DNA of 43,121 nt from JADKIH01 sp031427625 (lineage in GTDB: Bacteria > Bacteroidota > Bacteroidia > AKYH767-A > 2013-40CM-41-45). Location: contig JANPNV010000074.1 in the NCBI GenBank assembly GCA_031427625.1, positions 1 to 43,121 on the forward strand. Reading direction: 5' to 3'. The notes under the pieces were generated by a model. It saw only the letters and a list, made by a program, of their open reading frames with translations, was not told where the DNA came from and ran no database searches. Of this stretch, positions 26,502 through 35,833 are shown piece by piece (the first letter of the stretch is position 1; each line of letters begins with the position of its first letter). Both the position numbers and the translations under genes were made by a program.

Positions 26502-29500
26502 TTATCTGACGAGATTAACATGCCCGACATAATCGTGAGGTCTTCCCATTACATCGACAATACTTATGCGATACACATAAACATCGGCCTGACAAAATGC
26601 TTCTTTATCTGATTCTCTTCCACTCCATCCACGATTCAAATCATTTGATTGATAAACAAGTTTACCCCATCGGTTGTAAATGGTCATTTCAAACTCTTTC
26701 ACACCGACTCCAAGAGCCGTAAAATAATCATTTACTCCATCGTTGTTTGGTGTAAATGCATTAGGAATATAAAAAGCATATTCCCCCTTTATAAGTACTA
26801 ACTTATAAGCAGTGTCCACACAACCTCGCTCGCTCGTTGCAATTAGCTTTACAGAATAATAGCCTGTATCTGTAAAAACATGTTGAGAATTTTTTGTGTG
26901 AATAATTTCACTGCCATCTTCGAAATCCCATTTCCAATCTATCGCATTCATGCTTTCGTCGTAAAAAGAAATTATTGGATTAAAAATAGATGCCTCTTCA
27001 GGCACATTTGAAAATCCTGCATGAGGAAGTGGATAAACAACAATCGAAGCTGGTTTAACAATTTTCCCGACACAACCAACTTTTGATGTTACCAGATGAT
27101 TAACGGTATATGTTCCTGCATTTATAAATGTGTGGACAGGATTCCTTGAGCTATCGGATGTACCGTCACCAAAATTCCAGTAATATTTTTCGCCATCATT
27201 CGTCTGATTGATAAATTTTACTGTTAGTGGTTGACAGCCATCAGAATTGTCCGGAAGATAATTCACTACCGGGTTAGATTGAATAAATAAAGTTTTCGAT
27301 TTAACCGCATTAGGAGTTGTACATCCATCACTCACGGTAACAGAAAAGGAAGCATTCAACTGCGCTGTTGCGGTAATTGTTTTTCCCTGGACTCCTCCAT
27401 TCCAAAAATAGGAATAGGGACCACCATTTCCACCTGTACCTGATGCATTCAATACAACTGCTGCACCTTCACAAACAGTATCCCTGGATGTAATTGTGGC
27501 TTCCAGTGGCGGATAGATCCCGATTGTTGATAATGCTGAAGTTGTTGAACAACCTTTAGCATCTGTGACTATCACAGAATATGAATTAGTAGATTGTGGC
27601 GAAACTGAAATGCTCGAACTCTGTTCTCCATTATTCCAGAGAAAAGAATAATTTCCATTGCCTCCAGGAACCGTTGCACTAAGAATTGCCTGTTGGCCTA
27701 TGCAAACAAACGAAGGTGAATTTATTGAAACTCCAATTTGCTGAGGTTGTGAAATAGTTACTGTTTGGATCTTCGTACATCCCCGATTATCAATTACACT
27801 TACATTATATGTTCCGGAAGAAAGATTTGTCGCAACAGAATCCGTGCTTCCATTGCTCCATAAGTAAGAATAGGGAGTCGTTCCTCCTAAAACATTAGCA
27901 ATCGCGCTGCCATTATTTTCTCCAAAACATTTTACTTCTGTAATTGCTGTAGATACACTTATTGATGAAGATGATAATATTTCTGTTAACGCTTTTTCAA
28001 TACAACCATTCCCGTCTTTCACTCTAACCATGTATTGTCCATCCGATAAATTTATTGCTACGCTGTCATGACCTCCAACAGGCCCCCATTCATAAACATA
28101 AGGAGGAAGGCCGCCGGACGCATGTACTGATGCGACTCCATCATGCCTTCCTGAGCAAGTAATATCAATTTTTGAAGTTTGTAAAACAATTTGTGATGGC
28201 TGACTGATCGACACGACAGTATCGGCTGTACATCCTGACGCATCAATCACGGTCAGGAAATAATTTCCTGCAGTAAAATCAGCAACTGAAGATGATGACT
28301 CTCCGTTCGACCATTGATATGTATATCCCGGTCTTCCTCCTGATGTTGTCACTGAAGCAAAACCATCATTACCATTATTACATTTAACAGGTCTTGAATG
28401 AATATTCAAAGACAACTTAGAAGCGGAATTAATGACTGTATAAAAAACAGAAACACATCCGATTGCGTCTGTAACTTTCAGGCTATGATTTCCTGATGGA
28501 AGTCCTGATGCTGTTGCAGTAGAATCACCTGATGACCATTTGTAAAGGTAGGGCCCGGTACCACCACTCATTAATACTGTAGCAACTCCATCGGAACCAC
28601 CATAACATGTTACAGGACTAGTTGTAATATTGGCCGTCATTGGCATCTGACCGTTGAGATTTGTGACTGATACAGTTTTTGATTTTGTACAACCGTTTGC
28701 ATCAGTAACATTAACGTTGTAAACTCCTGCAACAAGTCCGCTTACAAATGCTGTCGTTGCTCCACCGGGATTCCAGCTATATTGATAAGGTCCCGCTCCT
28801 CCGGATGCAATTACGGTGGCTGTTCCATTTATGTAACCACAATCGACAGGTGTAAAAGATGTATTTATAACCATTGCTGATGGCTGAGTAACAGCTACTG
28901 TTTTTGATATCGTACAACCACGAGAATCGATAATGACAACAGAATAATTTCCGGCTCTCAATCCTGATACGGAAGATGTAGTACTCCCATTCCACCAGTA
29001 GTAAGAGTAGGACCCAGTTCCACCAGATGGTGAAACAGTTACTGTGCCGTTTGCATCATCATTACAAAGCAATGCACTTCCTGCACTAGTCGCAGTTAGT
29101 AAAGTCGGCTGAGTAAGTGTTGTTGTTGCAGCTCGTGTACAACCGTTTGCATCCTGTACGACGACAGAGTATGTACCTGCAGATAACCCCGAAACATTTG
29201 CATTTGTTGAAAACAATGGCGACCACTGATAACTGTAAGGTGAAACTCCACCAGAAGTCACAACAGCAAGCGAACCATTTGATGATCCATTGCAAGAAGG
29301 ATTTGTTGCTGATAGGGATAAGTTCATTATCGGTGGTGAACTTATAGAAGTACTTGCACTTGCTGTACATCCAGTATAATCAGTTACGACGACAGAATAA
29401 GTACCTGCTGTAAGACCACTAATAGCTGGAGAAACTGATCCTCCCGGCGACCACAAATATTGCAAGGGTCCCGGTCCTTGTGAGAATGCATTTGCTGTAC

Positions 29501-30788
29501 CATTACCCGGACTTGCACATGCGGAATTTGTTGACTGAATAAATGCAGATCGATTTGTAACAGTTATGTTGTATGAAAAAGTCTGAAACCCATTTGTAGG
29601 ACAATTATTATCCTTAATTGTTAGTGTGAATGTATAGGGCAATGCTCTAACATCTGAGGCAGATGGAGTCCAGCTAAAAGCTCCTGTTGGCCGTGAAGCA
29701 GTATTTGTTGTAAACACCGATCCCGGAATTGTATTATTAAATAGCAACGTTAATATTTGTCCGGCATTAGGATCAAACGAATTAACATAAAAGTTAATTG
29801 GTCGGCCTGGACAGGCATCGATGTTGAAATTACTGGAGCCATTTATGCCGGAAAGACCTGGCAGAGTATTCGAACAGGAACGCGTCCATAATTCCATATC
29901 GCGCATTACACTACCGATTAATATTCCGTTTCTGTATTCCTTTACGAGTAAAGCCATTACACCCACTTCTAATGAAGTAGGGTTAATAATCAAATCACCA
30001 TTTTGTGAAAGTGACATGGGTGGTGATGACGAAATAGGATTGGTTGCCGAATAACCTGAATTAAATACCACACTATTTATACTTGATGATTTCGGAGTAA
30101 TTAAGGAATAAACGAGAGAGTCACCATTTGCATCATACGCGCCGTGATTGTAATGGAATGTTTGTCCGATACAAAAAAAAGAAACAGGAACGTTTGTAAA
30201 AACAGGAGAAGAATTATTTGGGAAGCTCAGATTATTAAGCGTTGCTTCAACGTATGTGGAAGGAACGCCGGTACAATTATTTGGTGAGTATGAAAGTGTA
30301 GTGATTGCGCAATTCCTGCAACAAATATTGTAACCAAAGATCCAGTCAATACATTGAACGGGTAATGTTATATTTCCTGAGTATTGATATTTTTGAATAC
30401 CCGGGTTGGTGCCCCCAGCGCAAGTGCTTGCTGCTGAATCACAGGTGAATGTAATTTCTTGTCCAGTACCTGATATCCGGTTTAAAGTTGCGTTAAGATT
30501 ATATCCGCAAGAAACTGATTTGCAATTTGCAGAAACAGAAAGTGGTGCGGCTATTCCTGAACAATCCCGATATAACGTTAAAGACAATTCAAATGTATTT
30601 CCACTAATCCATTTGTAACTTATGTCCGCTCCATTTATGTGTGTAGCCGAAGCATTATTAGGTATAAAATAAATTGCTAAAAAAAAGATGCGAAAAATTA
30701 ACCAGTGAATTCCGGCCTTCTTTCTTCTCTTGAACAGATTTGACAAATAAAAATACGAAGAAAGATTTCTTTCCGTGATTTTTTTCAT
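26502..30788 (-). CDS. Giant SprB-repeat adhesin with type B (CHU_C) T9SS sorting domain
   Basis: The 1428-residue precursor has a long basic N-region and signal peptide, with the mature part starting THINGADISYKW, the N-terminal signature common to Bacteroidota SprB-repeat proteins. A Cys-rich N-terminal domain (to about 200) and an Ig-like segment precede eight tandem SprB repeats (about 420-1000), each of the form CxGxxxGxxxVxxSGGxxPYxYxWSxG then SGLxAGxYxVxVxDxxGC. Two further Ig/PKD-like segments and two PKD domains (about 1170-1340; YYWNFGDGTS and WKWDFEDGSE) lead to the type B sorting domain (YIPNAFTPNNDGVND, IYNRWGKLVYQS). SprB of Flavobacterium johnsoniae is the mobile gliding adhesin, so a surface adhesin is the natural inference. 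The gene is far shorter than that SprB. No terminator was found. Confidence 0.9.
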   Translation of the reverse strand: MKKITERNLSSYFYLSNLFKRRKKAGIHWLIFRIFFLAIYFIPNNASATHINGADISYKWISGNTFELSLTLYRDCSGIAAPLSVSANCKSVSCGYNLNATLNRISGTGQEITFTCDSAASTCAGGTNPGIQKYQYSGNITLPVQCIDWIFGYNICCRNCAITTLSYSPNNCTGVPSTYVEATLNNLSFPNNSSPVFTNVPVSFFCIGQTFHYNHGAYDANGDSLVYSLITPKSSSINSVVFNSGYSATNPISSSPPMSLSQNGDLIINPTSLEVGVMALLVKEYRNGILIGSVMRDMELWTRSCSNTLPGLSGINGSSNFNIDACPGRPINFYVNSFDPNAGQILTLLFNNTIPGSVFTTNTASRPTGAFSWTPSASDVRALPYTFTLTIKDNNCPTNGFQTFSYNITVTNRSAFIQSTNSACASPGNGTANAFSQGPGPLQYLWSPGGSVSPAISGLTAGTYSVVVTDYTGCTASASTSISSPPIMNLSLSATNPSCNGSSNGSLAVVTSGGVSPYSYQWSPLFSTNANVSGLSAGTYSVVVQDANGCTRAATTTLTQPTLLTATSAGSALLCNDDANGTVTVSPSGGTGSYSYYWWNGSTTSSVSGLRAGNYSVVIIDSRGCTISKTVAVTQPSAMVINTSFTPVDCGYINGTATVIASGGAGPYQYSWNPGGATTAFVSGLVAGVYNVNVTDANGCTKSKTVSVTNLNGQMPMTANITTSPVTCYGGSDGVATVLMSGGTGPYLYKWSSGDSTATASGLPSGNHSLKVTDAIGCVSVFYTVINSASKLSLNIHSRPVKCNNGNDGFASVTTSGGRPGYTYQWSNGESSSSVADFTAGNYFLTVIDASGCTADTVVSISQPSQIVLQTSKIDITCSGRHDGVASVHASGGLPPYVYEWGPVGGHDSVAINLSDGQYMVRVKDGNGCIEKALTEILSSSSISVSTAITEVKCFGENNGSAIANVLGGTTPYSYLWSNGSTDSVATNLSSGTYNVSVIDNRGCTKIQTVTISQPQQIGVSINSPSFVCIGQQAILSATVPGGNGNYSFLWNNGEQSSSISVSPQSTNSYSVIVTDAKGCSTTSALSTIGIYPPLEATITSRDTVCEGAAVVLNASGTGGNGGPYSYFWNGGVQGKTITATAQLNASFSVTVSDGCTTPNAVKSKTLFIQSNPVVNYLPDNSDGCQPLTVKFINQTNDGEKYYWNFGDGTSDSSRNPVHTFINAGTYTVNHLVTSKVGCVGKIVKPASIVVYPLPHAGFSNVPEEASIFNPIISFYDESMNAIDWKWDFEDGSEIIHTKNSQHVFTDTGYYSVKLIATSERGCVDTAYKLVLIKGEYAFYIPNAFTPNNDGVNDYFTALGVGVKEFEMTIYNRWGKLVYQSNDLNRGWSGRESDKEAFCQADVYVYRISIVDVMGRPHDYVGHVNLVR

Positions 30789-31442
30789 ACTCTAAATAAA
30801 CAGCGGTATACTATGATATTAGACGAAAAAAATCATTTTCAGATTCATTGTTTTCTCAATGGCTATTACAAGACAATTATTATTATTAATTGAGAATAGC
30901 GCGTTAATTCATTATCTTAAGTCAATAATATCCGAAAAAGCGAGCATTCTTTAAGAGTCAAATGCCTTCAAGATGCTTATGGCAATTAAAAATTTGCAAA
31001 TACTTAAAAACGAAAGAAAAATCTTACATAATTTAACAAGTTTTCTTACAAAAATTTAATTAAAATTTTCACAGAAATTGCGCCCATAAATTAAAAAAAT
31101 GGTGAATGAGTCCGCATAACATCCGGTAATTAGAATTTTTGATATAAAATCTCATTTTCAATTTATACTATTCAACTATATGGATTTAAGTTTAATGGCT
31201 TACCTTCTATTTTATTTTTAAGATTAAATTATTTATAGTAATAAATTAATCTTAAATTTAACATCGGAAATTAATTTTTATTTTTTTCTTATTGAATAAT
31301 ATAACGCATTCGATAAAATAAAAAAAATTATTTTTATCATAATGTCGATAGTTTAAAAACTTAAAAGCATCTAGTAATTTCATTCATTAGCATATATTAT
31401 TTACTTTTGTGTGTGAATTAATTTTTTTAATATATATCAATC
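30789..31442. other. Very AT-rich divergent intergenic region (654 bases)
   Basis: It separates the SprB-repeat gene (-) and the AT-hook gene (+). By hand count 31141-31440 has 50 G/C in 300 bases (about 17% GC), with long A/T runs and A-tracts. I see a -7 promoter element near the right edge (31402-31409) and no credible ORF. It could hold binding sites for an AT-hook protein or a transcript leader. Confidence 0.6.
31402..31409 (+). promoter_or_regulatory. -7 promoter element (TACTTTTG) of the AT-hook gene
   Basis: TACTTTTG matches TAnnTTTG exactly and lies 33 bases upstream of the ATG at 31443. It is the same octamer as at the di-haem operon, but the -33 position is poor (TTTC at N20). Confidence 0.55.
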
Positions 31443-31667
31443 ATGGCAAGACCAAAATCAAAAAGCGCATTAGTTGAAGGCGTGATGGAGCTGGTAAATA
31501 CAATAAGAAATATTGAAAGTCAGCTAAATCAATTAGGCAAAATTATTAAGAGTCAAAAAAAATCTGGTCAACGGGGTCGCCCACCAGGTTCTAAAAACAA
31601 AGGTCCGGGTCGACCGAAAAGTAAAGGAAGAGGAAGGGGAAGACCACCCGGAAGTAAAAATAAATGA
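31443..31667 (+). CDS. Small AT-hook DNA-binding protein
   Basis: The 74-residue protein has an N-terminal part (1-40) with a probable amphipathic helix or coiled coil (LVEGVMELVNTIRN, IESQLNQLGKIIK), which could mediate dimerisation. The C-terminal 34 residues are strongly basic and contain two copies of RGRPPGSKNK (about 44-53 and 65-74) around a GPGRPKSKGRG segment, so three GRP cores of the AT-hook type. AT-hooks bind the minor groove of A/T-rich DNA, which fits nucleoid or regulatory function. The N-terminus (MARPKSK) carries a further half-hook. It is alone on its transcript, with a promoter at 31402 and a terminator at 31676-31698, and sits next to one of the most AT-rich stretches of the window. 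Confidence 0.85.
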   Translation: MARPKSKSALVEGVMELVNTIRNIESQLNQLGKIIKSQKKSGQRGRPPGSKNKGPGRPKSKGRGRGRPPGSKNK

Positions 31668-31675
31668 TAGTTTAA

Positions 31676-31698
31676 GCGCCCATTTTAGGGCGTTTTTT
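31676..31698 (+). terminator. Intrinsic terminator of the AT-hook gene
   Basis: GCGCCC (31676-31681) pairs with GGGCGT (31688-31693, one G-U pair) over a 6-base loop and is followed by six T. It begins 9 bases past the stop codon at 31667. Confidence 0.9.
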
Positions 31699-31813
31699 AT
31701 TGCCACATATTTAAATAACTTTTTAATATTCTGCCACTATAATTAATAAAGGATGAACCATATATTCTCCTATTCTTATTGATAAATAATAAATGATCAA
31801 AGAATAATTGCGA

Positions 31814-32059
31814 TCATTTAGGATTTATTAACAGGACGCTGATAACTTTTCCTGCATTTTTATCGTCCAATTTGTCTTCTAAAAAAGATTTTTTATCCGT
31901 CCTTGGTAGATTGACAAAAAATGTTGGTAAACGACTATTCCCGTCTTGTTGCAATGACAAAATTTTTTTGACTTTCGGTTCTCCTTCTATTATATTGTGC
32001 AATTGATGGGCTTCTAGGCAATTACAACTCATTTTATTGAAATGCATAAATATTTTCAC
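31814..32059 (-). CDS. Possible small gene of unknown function (low confidence)
   Basis: An 81-codon frame starts with GTG at 32059 (internal ATGs at 32047 and 32032). The residues look protein-like, with MSCNCLEAHQLHNIIEG near the start and a charged middle (LPRTDKKSFLEDKLDDKNAG), unlike the shadow frames elsewhere. Its last codons lie in a perfect 9-bp hairpin that could act as a weak terminator, and a promoter-like TTTG/TATTTTG pair precedes it with a non-ideal 17-base spacer. I do not recognise any family. It may be a non-coding frame in an AT-rich gap. Confidence 0.3.
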   Translation of the reverse strand: MKIFMHFNKMSCNCLEAHQLHNIIEGEPKVKKILSLQQDGNSRLPTFFVNLPRTDKKSFLEDKLDDKNAGKVISVLLINPK

Positions 32060-32106
32060 ACAAAATATTATTAAAAACTTTTGTCAAATTAATAATCACA
32101 CACGAA

Positions 32107-35100
32107 ATGAAAATTAATTACTTCAACATTTTTACGCTTATGTTTCTCTTAGCAGTGCAGGGCGCCAATTCTGCCACATGGGAAAAGCTTTATAGTATGA
32201 AAAACACGGATTGCTTTAGAAATGTACGTGAAGTTCCTGCAGGAGGTTATGTCGTTGCAGGGTATACATCAAATTTAACAGCAAATGATACTGATGCGCT
32301 AGTGATGAGAATGAATGATAACGGTGACACGTTATGGACACTTGTTTATAACGGAACCGGAAGTAAAGAAGATTGCTTATACAAAATTGTTCCTACTGCT
32401 GATGGCGGATTTATTGCATGTGGATACAGTAAAAGTTTCGGCAATGGCGACAATGCATTTTACATGAAGATTAGTTCTACAGGATCTATTCAATGGGTTA
32501 AAAACTGGGGTGGCAGTGGTATCGAACGTGCACAGGATATCATACAACTTTCCGACGGAAAATATGTACTCTGCGGATATACTACTACATCTCCGGCAAG
32601 ATATTATGATGCATTCATTTTGAAGATTGATCAAAATGGAAATACACTGTGGAGTAAAACATATGGAACAACGGCATATGATGATGCAAATTCTATTAAG
32701 GTTCTTCCCGATGACGGATTCATTATGGGAGGACAAAGTAACAATGATTTATACCTCATAAGGACTGATCAGAATGGTGACAGTCTTTGGACAAAACGAC
32801 TCGGAACTACCGGAGTAGATAATATTGAATGTATTAATTATTCGCAGGGGGGTAATGGATTTATTATAGCGGGAACCACGACAGGATTAGGAGCAGGAGG
32901 AGAAGATGCATATATAGTTGTGACAGATACAGGTGGTACTCAGCTTTGGTCAAAAACAATCGGCGGAACACTTAATGACGGCTTTCACAGAGTTGAACAG
33001 ACAACAGACGGTGGTTATGTAGCTTCAGGAACAAGTAGTGAGGGGCCATGGGCAAATCCAAACATTTGGATTGTTAAACTTGATGTGAATGGAAATACAT
33101 CCTGGCAAAATTATTTTGGAGGGAATAATCATGATCATGGTTATAGCGGTCAGCAAACTTCTGATGGCGGATATATTGTTGTTGGACATACACACAGTTT
33201 TACAAATAATAGTAACAACGAAGATGCAATAGTTGTCAAGCTAAACTCATCAGGTCAAAACACTACAAAACTATATTACTCTACAGTTAGTAATCTTATT
33301 TCTCCAACAGCAGTAGCATGTGGTAGTGCGAATGTTCAAGTAACAGTAGAAATTACAAATTGGAGCGACCAAACACTTACCAGCATTCCCGTTACAGTTG
33401 AGATTACAGGAGCAATTACGCAGACATTAACACAGACATTAAGTGCTACCATGATAAGGGATCAGGTAAAAACCATGACCTTCACAACGCCTATTGACAT
33501 GTCTGTTGGTGGAACATTTAACTTTCATTGCTATACGGGATTTCCTCATGACGTTATTCCGGCTCATAATTTTTTCGATAAATCAATAAGTGTTGGAGCG
33601 TCAAGTTCTCCTCTTGTTGTAACAAATGGAAGCCATTGCGGTCCTTATACTTTATCATTATCTGCAACTTCTCCCGATCCTGTTAAATGGTACACTGCTT
33701 CTACAGGCGGCTCATCAATATTCACTGGTACATCTTATACTACGCCATTCCTTACATCAACAACAACATATTATGCACAGGCTGGGACAACCTGTCCGAG
33801 CAGTCGCGTTCCGGTAATGGCAACTATTTCAAGTGGAATTACTGCACCGACAGTAAGCGGAAACTCGCGTTGTGGAACCGGAACAGTGGTGTTATCCGCC
33901 AGCTCCGGTAATACTATAAAATGGTTTACAAGTGCAACTGCTGTATCAGAGATTGCTAGCGGAACATCTTATACTACTCCGTCGATCAGCAGTAACACTA
34001 CATATTATGTCTCATCAGAAAGTGCAAGTTGCACCAGCAACCGTGTAGCAGTAAATGCAGTGATCAATGGAATTCCTGCTACTCCAGTTGCAAATGATGG
34101 TGCAAGATGTGGCTCAGGAACAATCATACTAACTGCCACAGGCGCAACGACACTTTTTTGGTATACAGTCGCAACCGGCGGAACTTCTGCAGGTACAGGA
34201 ACGTCCTTTACAACACCAACTCTTACTACAAATGCAATTTATTATGTAGCATCAGAAAATGCAAATTGTGTAAGCACACGGCTTGCTGTAAATGCAACTG
34301 TCAATTCAATCCCTTCAAGTCCTGTTGGAAGCGGAAACTCGCGTTGTGGTTCAGGTACTGTTTCTCTTTCTGCAACAGGAACAAATACGATCAAATGGTA
34401 TACCGCTGCAACAGGCGGCGCTTCACTTGGATCAGGTAATACATTTACTACCCCTTCAATAAGTACAACCACTACTTTTTATGCTGCATCAGAAAGTTCT
34501 ACATGCGCCAGTTCCCGTGTATCAGTCACAGCTACTGTAATTCCTGCACCTGCCAACCCTGTAGTTACAAGCAATTCGAGATGTGGAAACGGAACAGTCA
34601 TACTTTCAGCAACAGGTACAACCACGTTGAATTGGTACACTTCAGCAACAGGTGGCTCACCGGCAGGAACAGGAACTTCATTTACGACACCTGCTCTGTC
34701 TGCTACAACTAATTATTATGTTGCATCAGAAAATGGAACTTGTTCCAGTTCACGAGTTCTGGTAAGTGCAACAATTTATAACACTCCATCGAGTCCGCTT
34801 GCGAACGACAATTCAATATGTGGTCCAGGAGCAATGACTCTTTCTGCCTCTGGAACAAACACGATTAAATGGTATACTTCGAGTACTGGAGGAACTGCTA
34901 TTGGTACAGGGAATTCTTTTACAACACCTTCACTTACCATAAATACTATTTATTATGTATCCTCAGAAATTTCAACATGCGTAAGTCCTCGTGTAGCTAT
35001 TCAGGCGATAATTAATCCAGTTCCTTCCGACCCTATTGTTACAGATGATGCCCGATGTGGCGACGGAACATTAACATTGACGGCTTCTGCCATTGATCCG

Positions 35101-35721
35101 ATTAAATGGTATGATGCATCCTCAGGAGGAAATTTAATAGGTTCAGGAAATTCAATCGTTACTCCTTTTATTACTACGACAACTACATTTTATGCAATTG
35201 CTGATGATGGAACTTGTCAGAGTAATCCGGTTAATTCTGTTGCTACGATTAATAGTATTCCTACATTAAACTTGGGATCAGATACCGTATATATCGGAGC
35301 TGGCTCTTATCTGCTTGATGCCGGCACCGGGTTCTCCAGTTACCTATGGTCAACATCCGATGTTGGTCAGACCTATTTAGCATCTGTTGCAGGAAATTAT
35401 TGTGTAACTGGAACTGATGCAAATAATTGCACAGTCACAGATTGCCAATATATTGAATTATCGGTAGTTGTAAATGATATTAGCAAGAATGCATTTTCTA
35501 TTTTCCCGAATCCATCATCAGGAATTTTCTCAATAACATATGATAGGATTCTTCGTTCTGCTGATTTATCAATAACTGACCTTGCCGGGAAAAATGTATT
35601 TTCAAAAACTATCGCCGGACAAAATGAAATTGTAAATCTTAAATTCTTACCTGCGGGTATTTATTTGGTAAGGATAAATGATAATTCTTTTTCATCCATA
35701 AAAAAATTAATAATTCAGTGA
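32107..35721 (+). CDS. Secreted propeller and Ig-repeat protein with T9SS type A sorting domain
   Basis: The 1204-residue precursor has a signal peptide (to about residue 22) and a propeller-like region (about 25-390) made of delta-60-type repeats with the motif TxDGGYVxxGxTxS and NGDTLWxKxYG. A CARDB-like beta domain (about 400-500) follows. Seven Ig-like repeats then run from about residue 500 to 1040; the Cys codon that opens each lies at 33637, 33871, 34108, 34345, 34582, 34819 and 35056, so six units are spaced 234, 237, 237, 237, 237 and 237 bases. Each unit reads RCGxGTxxLSAxG, KWYTxxTGG and YYVASE. A PKD-like segment (LLDAGTGFSSYLWS) and a type A sorting domain (IFPNPSSGIFSI to KKLIIQ) close it. 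It faces the related protein at 35834 across one terminator. Confidence 0.9.
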   Translation: MKINYFNIFTLMFLLAVQGANSATWEKLYSMKNTDCFRNVREVPAGGYVVAGYTSNLTANDTDALVMRMNDNGDTLWTLVYNGTGSKEDCLYKIVPTADGGFIACGYSKSFGNGDNAFYMKISSTGSIQWVKNWGGSGIERAQDIIQLSDGKYVLCGYTTTSPARYYDAFILKIDQNGNTLWSKTYGTTAYDDANSIKVLPDDGFIMGGQSNNDLYLIRTDQNGDSLWTKRLGTTGVDNIECINYSQGGNGFIIAGTTTGLGAGGEDAYIVVTDTGGTQLWSKTIGGTLNDGFHRVEQTTDGGYVASGTSSEGPWANPNIWIVKLDVNGNTSWQNYFGGNNHDHGYSGQQTSDGGYIVVGHTHSFTNNSNNEDAIVVKLNSSGQNTTKLYYSTVSNLISPTAVACGSANVQVTVEITNWSDQTLTSIPVTVEITGAITQTLTQTLSATMIRDQVKTMTFTTPIDMSVGGTFNFHCYTGFPHDVIPAHNFFDKSISVGASSSPLVVTNGSHCGPYTLSLSATSPDPVKWYTASTGGSSIFTGTSYTTPFLTSTTTYYAQAGTTCPSSRVPVMATISSGITAPTVSGNSRCGTGTVVLSASSGNTIKWFTSATAVSEIASGTSYTTPSISSNTTYYVSSESASCTSNRVAVNAVINGIPATPVANDGARCGSGTIILTATGATTLFWYTVATGGTSAGTGTSFTTPTLTTNAIYYVASENANCVSTRLAVNATVNSIPSSPVGSGNSRCGSGTVSLSATGTNTIKWYTAATGGASLGSGNTFTTPSISTTTTFYAASESSTCASSRVSVTATVIPAPANPVVTSNSRCGNGTVILSATGTTTLNWYTSATGGSPAGTGTSFTTPALSATTNYYVASENGTCSSSRVLVSATIYNTPSSPLANDNSICGPGAMTLSASGTNTIKWYTSSTGGTAIGTGNSFTTPSLTINTIYYVSSEISTCVSPRVAIQAIINPVPSDPIVTDDARCGDGTLTLTASAIDPIKWYDASSGGNLIGSGNSIVTPFITTTTTFYAIADDGTCQSNPVNSVATINSIPTLNLGSDTVYIGAGSYLLDAGTGFSSYLWSTSDVGQTYLASVAGNYCVTGTDANNCTVTDCQYIELSVVVNDISKNAFSIFPNPSSGIFSITYDRILRSADLSITDLAGKNVFSKTIAGQNEIVNLKFLPAGIYLVRINDNSFSSIKKLIIQ
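33637..35290 (+). repeat. Seven-copy tandem Ig-like repeat with a 237-base period
   Basis: Opening Cys codons recur at 33637, 33871, 34108, 34345, 34582, 34819 and 35056; the five later intervals are exactly 237 bases (79 codons). Copies two and four also share a 19-base identical stretch, GCGGAAACTCGCGTTGTGG, suggesting recent copying or gene conversion. Confidence 0.8.
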
Positions 35722-35738
35722 CCTTACGGGAATATAAG

Positions 35739-35763
35739 AAGCCGGTCTAAGTACCGGCTTTTT
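35739..35763 (+). terminator. Terminator shared by convergent propeller genes
   Basis: AAGCCGGT (35739-35746) and ACCGGCTT (35753-35760) form a perfect 8-bp stem with a 6-base loop, followed by a T-rich run on the + strand. On the minus strand the stem is followed by CTTATATT, so it may also stop the gene ending at 35834. Confidence 0.85.
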
Positions 35764-35833
35764 ATATTTAATATAGAAACGTATGCTTCATATGAATTAT
35801 TGATTCTAAAATAATTATTTTAAAACCCAGGAG

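Larger units (their letters stand above)
31668..32106. other. Intergenic region between the AT-hook gene and the propeller gene (439 bases)
   Basis: It contains the terminator at 31676-31698, a perfect 9-bp inverted repeat (TAAATGATC at 31790-31798 with GATCATTTA at 31812-31820, 13-base loop) and a possible small minus-strand gene (31814-32059). Confidence 0.5.

Noticed and set aside
32377..32736. 119-codon minus-strand frame within the propeller gene
   Set aside because: Antisense to a clear coding region with strong propeller motifs; it has no family resemblance or start context.
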